The notes under the pieces: model-generated
What the model saw: only the letters and a program-made list of their open reading frames with translations
Databases searched by the model: none
What the model was told of the DNA's origin: nothing
Position numbers and translations under genes: made by a program
Shown: positions 6,313 to 11,971 of the stretch, in pieces
Position numbering within the stretch: the first letter of the stretch is position 1
Layout of the letters: each line of letters opens with the position of its first letter
Assembly: GCA_028293685.1 (NCBI GenBank)
Contig: JAQGOI010000239.1
Coordinates: 1 to 11,971 of the forward strand
Reading direction: 5' to 3'
Length of the DNA stretch: 11,971 nucleotides
Source: Lysobacteraceae bacterium
GTDB taxonomy: Bacteria; Pseudomonadota; Gammaproteobacteria; Xanthomonadales; Xanthomonadaceae

Positions 6313-8439
6313 GTGCCTTTTACGCCTGCCCGCTCGATGCTTGCCCACGCCATCCTGGCCTGCCTGCTTGGATCCGCGACGCTTCCCGCCCTTGCGCAGG
6401 ACAGCGTCGAACTTGAAACCGTGGAAGTCACCAGCGCCAAACTGCCGGTCAACCTGCGGGACGCGACGGCGTCGGTGTCGGTGGTGACGGGCGACGATCT
6501 GCGCGCCCGGGGCGCGACCGACCTGCGCACTGCGCTGTCGCTGGTGGCCGGCGTGGATATCGCCCCGGGTGGCGACGGCGGTCCGGCCGGCTCGGTGCCC
6601 GCGTTGTGGGGCCTGCGCGAGTTCGACGCGTTTTTGCTCGTGGTCGATGGCATTCCGTGGGGCGGCGCGTTCAATCCGGCGCTGGTGACGATGAACCTCA
6701 ACAATGTCGACCGCATCGAGGTCGTCAAGGGCGCGGCGCCGGTCAGCTACGGCGCGACCAGTTTCGTCGGTGTCATCCACGTGCTGCATCGTGCGGCGGG
6801 ACAAGGCCCGGCGACGGCCGAAATCGGCGTCGGCAGCCGCGGCAGCGCGCGTTTTGCGGTGGCGCTGCCCTTGTCGAATACGAGCGATCGCTGGCAGCAG
6901 TCGCTGATGTTCGATGGCGAGCATCAAGGCGTGGCGTCGGATCGTGGCGGCTGGTCGCGCTGGCACGGCCTGTACCGCGGCGCCGCGCAGGTGGGCGAAG
7001 GCAACTTCACGCTGGACTTCGACAGTTCACGCGTGCAGCAGCAGCCGGTCAGCCCCCATCCGCGCGAAGGCGCAACACTGAGCGACCGTGTGCCGCGGGA
7101 TGCCAACGACAATCCGCGCGATGCACGGCAGAACGAGGGACGCACGCAGCTGGCGCTGGGCTATGTGCTGCCGACGGGCCTGGGCGAGTGGAGCACGCGC
7201 CTTGCGGTCGCGAAGAACAACGGCGAGACGGTGCGTGGCTTCCTGCGACCGGACTTCGCCGATGACGGCGTCACGCACAACGCCGATGGCTATGAGCAGG
7301 CGCGTCATTCGCGCGAGGTGTACTTCGATACGCATATCGCCAGCAAGTTCGGCGAGAAGGCGACGCTGGTCTGGGGACTGGACCATATGGACGGCTCGGG
7401 CAGCCAGCACAGCAACAATTTCGAATATGCCGTGCTGCCCGATGGCAGCAATGCACCGGACTGGCATTCACTGCATATCGACGAGAGCACGTCGCTCGAT
7501 GACCACCGTCAATTCACCGGCGTCTATGCAGCGCTCGACATGGCCGTCACCGATGCCTGGCGCTTCGATGCCGGGCTTCGCTACAACCACACGCACGAAA
7601 CACGCAGCGGCCAGGAGATCGACCTGACGGGCGACACACCAGTCGTCAACGCGAGCCAGGGTATTCCGCAGACCAACAATCGCTGGTCCAGTGCGCTGGG
7701 CACGAGCTATCGCCTGTGGCAGAGCGGTCGCGACTATGTCACCGCGTATGCCAACTATCGCGACAGCTTCAAGCCGGCGGCGATCGACTTCGGACCCGAG
7801 GCCGAATCCGACATCCTGCAGCCTGAAACCGCACGCAGCGGCGAACTGGGCATGCGCGGACAGCATCTGGACGGACGCCTGCAGTGGGATGTATCGGTGT
7901 TCCGCATGAATTTCGAAAACCTGGTGGTCGCGCAGGACGTGGACGGCGCGCCCGGATTGACCAACGCCGGCAACGAGCATTTCAAGGGCGCGGAGTCCGA
8001 AGTGAAATGGCGCTTCAACGACAGCTTCAGCGCAGTGGGCACCTGGGCGTGGCACGACGCGCGCTTCGCCGATTACGTGCAGCTGTTCGACGACGTACCG
8101 ACGCAGCTCGACGGCAAACAGCTGGAACTGTCGCCAAAGCAGGTGGGCAGCCTGGGGTTTCTGTACTCACCCGATGAAGGCTTCCGCGCATATGCGACCG
8201 TCGCCCATGTCGGTTCGCGCTACCTCAGCAAGCGCAACACGTCGATCGCTGGCAGCTACAACACGCTCGATGCCGGAATCGGCTACCGGCACGGCCAGTG
8301 GGAAGCACGGCTGGACGGCACCAACCTTGGCGACCGACGCGATCCGGTTGCAGAAAGCGAACTGGGCGATGCGCAGTTCTACCTGCTGCCTGCGCGCGCG
8401 GTGTGGGCCAGTTTCCGGTACGCGTTTGCTGCGGAGTAA
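6313..8439 (+). CDS. TonB-dependent outer-membrane receptor, ligand unknown
   Basis: This 708-residue receptor has a signal peptide (residues 1-28, cleavage after LPALA) and then a TonB-box-like LETVEVTS (34-41). The plug domain spans about 45-160 and shows the usual motifs: ATASVSVVTGDDLRARGATDLRTAL, LLVVDGIPWGG and NNVDRIEVVKGAAPVSYGATSFVGVIHV. The remaining 540 residues form the barrel, with repeated aromatic strand ends and late motifs LDAGIGYRHGQWEARLDGTNLGDRR. The C-terminus is VWASFRYAFAAE, so the usual terminal aromatic is followed by three extra residues. Such receptors take up iron chelates, vitamins, sugars or metals using TonB energy. No substrate gene lies beside it, since pirin is divergent and a small hypothetical gene is convergent. 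The start is GTG at 6313; a longer open frame reaching back into pirin is not coding. The family is sure, the ligand unknown. Confidence 0.93.
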   Translation: MPFTPARSMLAHAILACLLGSATLPALAQDSVELETVEVTSAKLPVNLRDATASVSVVTGDDLRARGATDLRTALSLVAGVDIAPGGDGGPAGSVPALWGLREFDAFLLVVDGIPWGGAFNPALVTMNLNNVDRIEVVKGAAPVSYGATSFVGVIHVLHRAAGQGPATAEIGVGSRGSARFAVALPLSNTSDRWQQSLMFDGEHQGVASDRGGWSRWHGLYRGAAQVGEGNFTLDFDSSRVQQQPVSPHPREGATLSDRVPRDANDNPRDARQNEGRTQLALGYVLPTGLGEWSTRLAVAKNNGETVRGFLRPDFADDGVTHNADGYEQARHSREVYFDTHIASKFGEKATLVWGLDHMDGSGSQHSNNFEYAVLPDGSNAPDWHSLHIDESTSLDDHRQFTGVYAALDMAVTDAWRFDAGLRYNHTHETRSGQEIDLTGDTPVVNASQGIPQTNNRWSSALGTSYRLWQSGRDYVTAYANYRDSFKPAAIDFGPEAESDILQPETARSGELGMRGQHLDGRLQWDVSVFRMNFENLVVAQDVDGAPGLTNAGNEHFKGAESEVKWRFNDSFSAVGTWAWHDARFADYVQLFDDVPTQLDGKQLELSPKQVGSLGFLYSPDEGFRAYATVAHVGSRYLSKRNTSIAGSYNTLDAGIGYRHGQWEARLDGTNLGDRRDPVAESELGDAQFYLLPARAVWASFRYAFAAE

Positions 8440-8456
8440 GCACGCGTCGTGTTGCG

Positions 8457-8481
8457 TAGGGCGAGGTTGATCCCCGCCCTA
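8457..8481 (+). terminator. Possible terminator for the TonB-dependent receptor
   Basis: TAGGGCG (8457-8463) and CGCCCTA (8475-8481) form a 7-base stem with an 11-base loop that can tighten by pairing GG with CC. TTCTTC follows on the + strand. It begins 17 bases after the receptor stop and overlaps the stop codon of the convergent small gene. The T-tract is weak, so the call is tentative. Confidence 0.4.
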
Positions 8482-8799
8482 TTCTTCTGATTCGGACGCG
8501 AGGCTGTCGAGGATCTCGCTGATCATCCGTACCTGCGCTTCGGTCTGCTCGGCGCGGATTTCCATCGCCGCATCATCGGGCGGGCGGATCTGCGAGCTGG
8601 CGACAATCATCGACGAGATGCGCCGCCATTCCTCGCGCAGCGCGGCTGGATCCGGATGGGTCGCGGCGACCGCGCTGAGCAGCGCGTGGTGCGCATCGGT
8701 GATGGCTTCGAGCTGGATCGTGCGGGCGAGTGCGACGTCGATGCGGTCACTCGCGTATTGCAGGGCTTCCTGCAGCGACTCGAAATGCATCTCGGACAT
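8479..8799 (-). CDS. Small hypothetical helical protein
   Basis: This 106-residue protein is not recognised. It has no signal peptide, membrane segment or cysteines, and reads as nearly all alpha helix: MHFESLQEALQYASDRID, then ALARTIQLEAITDAHHALLSAV, a Pro-containing break (ATHPDPAA), a second helix (LREEWRRISSMIVASSQ), a break (IRPPDD) and a final acidic helix ending ESEE. A cytoplasmic protein forming a helical bundle or dimer is the simplest reading. The ATG at 8799 is preferred over the longer frame starting at 8877 because GGGAG lies 6 bases upstream. It is 78 bases downstream of ligD on the same strand, so it could be read through from it, though nothing links it to DNA repair. Its stop lies inside the possible receptor terminator. 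Confidence 0.65.
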   Translation of the reverse strand: MSEMHFESLQEALQYASDRIDVALARTIQLEAITDAHHALLSAVAATHPDPAALREEWRRISSMIVASSQIRPPDDAAMEIRAEQTEAQVRMISEILDSLASESEE

Positions 8800-8805
8800 G
8801 GTGTT

Positions 8806-8810
8806 CTCCC
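8806..8810 (-). promoter_or_regulatory. Ribosome binding site of the small hypothetical gene
   Basis: GGGAG on the - strand lies 6 bases before the ATG at 8799. It supports the 106-residue form over a version with 26 extra residues. Confidence 0.65.
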
Positions 8811-8877
8811 ACAGACGGAGGACCGTAGCCGGGCGGCTGTCGGGGTATCGCGAAACCGGCTGTGGACGGTTCGGCAT

Positions 8878-11469
8878 TCAGCCCGCCCACGCCGACAGGT
8901 CCTGCTTCACTGTAGCGATATCGGCCCACGGGTCCTTGCGCCGACGCTTGAGGCGTGCAGGCACGTCCTTGAGCGTGAATGCATCGCCGCGGGCCAGCGA
9001 CTTGAGTTCGGTCCAGGCGATGGGCATCGCAACCGGCGCGCGGTCGCGCGCCCTCAGCGAATACGAGGCCACCGCGGTGGCGCCACGCCCATTGCGCAGG
9101 TAGTCGACGAAGATCTTGTTGGGACGCAGCTTGAGCGTCGAGACCGCAAGAAACCGTTGCGGTTCCGACTTGGCCAATGCATCGGCGAAGCCCTTGGCGA
9201 AACGTTTGACGATGTCCCAGTCGCAACCCGGATTCAGCGGCACCACGACATGCAGTCCCTTGCCGCCGGTGGTGCGCAGGAACGTCTGCAGCCCGGCCTG
9301 CTTGAGCAGGTCACGCACGTGCACGGCCGCCGCCTTGACCTCCGTCCACGGCACGCCCGGCCCCGGATCAAGGTCGAACACGACCCGGTCGGCGACATCG
9401 GGGTTGTCGGCATGCGATCCCCACGGATGGAATTCCAGTCCGTTCAACTGCACCAGCTCCATGATGCCCGCCGCGTCGTACGCAACGAGATAGTTGGCGG
9501 CGTTGCCGGCTTCTTCCTTCAGCCGCACCAGGCTGACGTGCTCAAGCCCCGGCGTGTGGTGCTTCTGAAAAAAACACGCTTTCCCCGCCCCGTCGGGGCA
9601 ACGGATGATCGACAACGGCCGCCCCTCGATTTCCGGCAGCAGGTGATCCATGACCGCCAGGTAGTAGTCGGCCACTTCCTGCTTGGTGATGTGACTGTCG
9701 GGAAAGATGATCTTCGTCGGGCTGGTCAGGCGCATGGGCGGCGCTGGCGCGGGCGATGCCGCCTGTTTTGAAGTTCGCGGCACGGCGCTCGCGGTCTTTT
9801 TTGCCGGCGCCTTTTTGGTCGCCGTTTTGGTCGTGTTGCCCTTTCGGCGATCGGAATCCGCCAGGTCCGCGATGTCCTTGTCCAGCCGGACGGCCTTCAA
9901 CGACGCTTGTCGCAGCACGCCGGAACCGCCGGTGCCGCGCACGAAGACTTCGACAACGAACATCGGCTCGAACCACAGCGCACCGCGCACCTCCTTGCGG
10001 ACGGCCTCTTCGATCTGCACCGTGGGCTTGGTGCTGCCGGCCTTGCCGATGCGTTTTGTGATGTCGCGAATCTGCTCGTGGCTGAACCCGGAACCGATAC
10101 GTCCGACATAACGCCAGCCGAGCTGGGGATCGGGTCGCGCCAGCAGCAGTGATCCGAAGCCGCCGCGATTGCCCTTGCCCGGTGTGTATCCGACCACGGC
10201 GAATTCGTCCGAATCCAGGCACTTGGTCTTGCGCCAGTCGTCACCGCGCCCGGGGTGATAGGGCTGGTCGGCGCGCTTGGAGATGATGCCTTCGAACTGA
10301 CGCTCGCTGGCCAGCGCGTATGCGGCCAGGCCGTCACCGACGATGTGCGTGCTCAGAGCAAGATGCGGTGGTGGGTCGGCAAGCAACTCGGCGAGCAGCG
10401 TCTTGCGTTCGATCAGTGGCGCGGCGTCGATGGCGATGCCGTCGACATGCAGTAGGTCGAACAGCGCGTACGCAAGCGCGCCCTGCTGCTCGCCCGACAA
10501 CGTCGCCTGCAGCAGGTTGAAGTCCTGCTGCGTGCCGCTGCCGGCAATCAGTTCGCCATCGAGTGCCGCGCTCTTCAGGCCCAGTTGTTCGATGGCCGCG
10601 GCGATCTCGGGCACCTTCGTCGTCCACTCGATCGCGTTGCGCGACCAGATGCGCGCCTTGCCGCCAACGACGGTGGCGACCAGGCGGTAGCCATCCCATT
10701 TGAGTTCGTGGATCCACTGTTCGCCTTCGGGCGGTTTGTCTCCGAGCTTGGCCAGCTGCGGTGGAAACGCCTCGTTTTTCAGCGTCGCCTTTTTTGCCTT
10801 CGTCAGCTTCCCGGCTTTCTTTGCCCAGTCGACCCGGCGCGGCTTGCGCCTGGGCGCGACCGTTGTCTTGTTTTGTTTGTCGGGTTTTCCGCGACCCGAA
10901 CGCCTGGCGTCATCCTCGGGTGGCGGAGTGACGTCGGCGAGCAGGTCGTCGGCTTCCTCACTGCCCGCGAATTGATCGTCCTCCTTGAACAGCAGCCACT
11001 GCGGTTGCTTCGCTGGCTTGCCGCTGCGCACCAGGTGCCAGCCGCCCTTGAGCTTGTTGCCGAACAATTCGAAACGAAGATGCCCCTTGGCGAGTTGCGC
11101 TTCGGCATCGTAGGGCGTGGCCCACACGCCGGTGTCGAACAGCGCGACGTGGCCGCCGCCGTATTGACCTTTCGGAATCTCGCCTTCAAAGCGGGCGTAA
11201 TCGACCGGATGATCCTCGACCTCCACGGCCATGCGCTTGACCGACGGGTCGTAGCTGGGACCCTTGGGTACCGCCCACGACTTGAGCGTGTCGCCCACCT
11301 GCAGGCGGAAGTCGTAGTGGCGGCGCGAAGCGTGGTGCAGCTGCACGACGAAAATCGCGCGTTGGCCCTCCGGCAGCACCTTGCCCGGCGCAGGTTCGCG
11401 CGTCTTGTCGAACTGGCGCTTGCGCTGGTACTGCTGCAGGCTCATGCGGGTGTGCGCGTCGCGAGCCAT
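8878..11469 (-). CDS. ligD: LigD, multifunctional DNA ligase of non-homologous end joining
   Basis: This 863-residue protein has the three LigD domains in the Pseudomonas order. The 3'-phosphoesterase (about 20-170) shows His45, His51, Asp53 and Arg55 in QLHHASRRHYDFRL, plus His87 in EDHPVDY. The ATP-dependent ligase (about 235-535) has the AMP-accepting Lys257 in HELKWDGYR, Glu306 in LDGEL, EGIISKR (393-399) and WRKTK (412-416). The primase-like polymerase (about 580-850) has metal Asp699 and Asp701 in FDLDPG, GGKGLHVVVPL (His740) and Asp789 in FVDYLRN. Two Lys/Ala/Pro-rich linkers (about 183-232 and 540-580) join the domains. LigD fills, trims and seals double-strand breaks with Ku; no Ku gene is in the window. 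The ATG at 11469 has GAGG directly against it, which is poor spacing, and Met9 (11445) is an alternative. All catalytic positions appear intact. Confidence 0.95.
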   Translation of the reverse strand: MARDAHTRMSLQQYQRKRQFDKTREPAPGKVLPEGQRAIFVVQLHHASRRHYDFRLQVGDTLKSWAVPKGPSYDPSVKRMAVEVEDHPVDYARFEGEIPKGQYGGGHVALFDTGVWATPYDAEAQLAKGHLRFELFGNKLKGGWHLVRSGKPAKQPQWLLFKEDDQFAGSEEADDLLADVTPPPEDDARRSGRGKPDKQNKTTVAPRRKPRRVDWAKKAGKLTKAKKATLKNEAFPPQLAKLGDKPPEGEQWIHELKWDGYRLVATVVGGKARIWSRNAIEWTTKVPEIAAAIEQLGLKSAALDGELIAGSGTQQDFNLLQATLSGEQQGALAYALFDLLHVDGIAIDAAPLIERKTLLAELLADPPPHLALSTHIVGDGLAAYALASERQFEGIISKRADQPYHPGRGDDWRKTKCLDSDEFAVVGYTPGKGNRGGFGSLLLARPDPQLGWRYVGRIGSGFSHEQIRDITKRIGKAGSTKPTVQIEEAVRKEVRGALWFEPMFVVEVFVRGTGGSGVLRQASLKAVRLDKDIADLADSDRRKGNTTKTATKKAPAKKTASAVPRTSKQAASPAPAPPMRLTSPTKIIFPDSHITKQEVADYYLAVMDHLLPEIEGRPLSIIRCPDGAGKACFFQKHHTPGLEHVSLVRLKEEAGNAANYLVAYDAAGIMELVQLNGLEFHPWGSHADNPDVADRVVFDLDPGPGVPWTEVKAAAVHVRDLLKQAGLQTFLRTTGGKGLHVVVPLNPGCDWDIVKRFAKGFADALAKSEPQRFLAVSTLKLRPNKIFVDYLRNGRGATAVASYSLRARDRAPVAMPIAWTELKSLARGDAFTLKDVPARLKRRRKDPWADIATVKQDLSAWAG

Positions 11470-11525
11470 CCTCGCTACGCCATGCTCGACAGCAGGACAT
11501 GAAAGGTGCGCGAATTCAGCTGTGT

Positions 11526-11601
11526 TGTAGGAGCGGCTTCAGCCGCGAGCCTTACAGGTCAGTCAGCACGGCAAGAACTCGCGGCTGAAGCCGCTCCCAC
11601 A
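11526..11601. repeat. REP-like inverted repeat pair between purA and ligD
   Basis: Two 24-base copies in opposite orientation (11526-11549 and 11578-11601) are separated by 28 bases and differ at one position. Each contains GGAGCGGCTTCAGCCGC, whose GCGGCT-TC-AGCCGC core folds on itself, so the pair can form either two small hairpins or one long one. Sequences of this form are common intergenic REP elements in Xanthomonadaceae and Pseudomonas. It begins 10 bases after the purA stop and could end or stabilise that transcript. The region 11470-11611 has no gene. Confidence 0.85.
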
Positions 11602-11611
11602 GGGACTGCCA

Positions 11612-11971
11612 TCAGGCCCAGGGATCCTGCAAAACGATGTTCGCGTCGCGATCCGGACCGGTCGAGACCATCGCCAGCGGGCAGTCGGAGAGCTCTTCCA
11701 GCGCACGCAGGTAGGCACGTGCGGCGGCGGGAAGTTTTTCCCACTCGGTGATGCCATGGGTGCTTTCCTCCCACCCCGGGAATTCCAGGTACACCGGCTC
11801 GCATTCGTTCCAGCCCTCGGCATCGAGCGGTGCGTACTCGGTGCGTTTGCCGCGGTACTGGTAGGCGATGCACATCTTCAGCGTCGGCATGCCATCGAGG
11901 ATGTCGAGTTTGGTGATGCACAGCCCGCTGATGCCGTTGATCGCGACCGCGCGCTTGAGCGCGACGATGTC
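11612..11971 (-). CDS. purA: Adenylosuccinate synthetase, C-terminal part (5' end outside window)
   Basis: The frame is open from the window edge to the TGA at 11612-11614, giving the last 119 residues. The segment ALKRAVAINGISGLCITKLD, then LDGMPTLKMCIAYQYRG, EYAPLDAEGW, YLEFPGWEESTHGITEWEKL, AARAYLRALEEL and VSTGPDRDANIVLQDPW is the highly conserved PurA C-terminus, and STGPDR contributes to nucleotide binding. PurA joins IMP and aspartate using GTP to make adenylosuccinate, the first committed step to AMP, in the cytoplasm. The apparent ATG at 11890 is an internal methionine, since the conserved frame runs upstream of it. The gene lies upstream of ligD on the same strand, separated by the REP-like pair, so joint transcription is doubtful. 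The N-terminal GTP-binding part lies outside the window. Confidence 0.95.
   Translation of the reverse strand, partial: DIVALKRAVAINGISGLCITKLDILDGMPTLKMCIAYQYRGKRTEYAPLDAEGWNECEPVYLEFPGWEESTHGITEWEKLPAAARAYLRALEELSDCPLAMVSTGPDRDANIVLQDPWA

Noticed and set aside
9568..9574. Seven-A run inside ligD as a frameshift or slippage site
   Set aside because: The frame continues through conserved polymerase motifs on both sides, so there is no sign of a programmed or accidental shift.
8656..9771. A 371-residue + strand frame over the small gene and ligD
   Set aside because: Arg/His/Gln-rich shadow with no recognisable motifs, antisense to conserved LigD motifs.
10585..11502. A 305-residue + strand frame over the ligD start
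   Set aside because: Antisense to the phosphoesterase and ligase catalytic motifs; no motifs of its own.

Overview
The window is GC-rich DNA with dense, tightly packed genes, most likely from a gammaproteobacterium of the Xanthomonadaceae/Lysobacterales (Lysobacter, Luteimonas or Stenotrophomonas type). This rests on base composition, the kinds of protein present, and a REP-like inverted pair (core GGAGCGGCTTCAGCCGC) of the sort scattered through such genomes. The assignment is by inspection, not by search. No phage, insertion sequence, CRISPR array, tRNA or rRNA was seen.

Region 1 (1-2545, + strand) is a respiratory cluster with short gaps of 33, 59 and 74 bases. It holds the C-terminal end of an outer-membrane beta-barrel protein, an azurin (periplasmic blue copper electron carrier), a bacterial alternative oxidase (di-iron, cytochrome-independent ubiquinol oxidase) and an FNR/Anr-type iron-sulfur regulator with all four cluster cysteines. 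The inferred logic is a branched respiratory chain: azurin carries electrons in the periplasm, the alternative oxidase drains quinol at the inner membrane when haem-copper oxidases are limited or poisoned, and the regulator senses oxygen or nitric oxide.

Region 2 (2603-6064, - strand) holds an RluA-type pseudouridine synthase, a strong hairpin terminator, a secreted 454-residue protein with an SdrD_B-like repeat and a C-terminal module opening with GRTLGFWSNKNG, and a pirin with a complete metal-binding set. The secreted protein is the least explained gene here. A TGTAAA/TTTACA dyad lies in its upstream region.

Region 3 (6065-8481) begins with a 248-base divergent intergenic region full of short perfect hairpins. 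It leads into a TonB-dependent receptor of unknown ligand on the + strand, which ends at a possible terminator shared with a convergent small gene.

Region 4 (8479-11971, - strand) holds a small helical hypothetical protein, a three-domain LigD (phosphoesterase, ligase, polymerase) for non-homologous end joining, the REP-like inverted pair, and the C-terminal part of adenylosuccinate synthetase (purA), which runs off the window. No Ku gene, the usual partner of LigD, is in view.

The best leads for something new are the azurin/alternative oxidase/FNR arrangement, the secreted modular protein, and the structured leader of the TonB-dependent receptor. None is proven novel from sequence alone.
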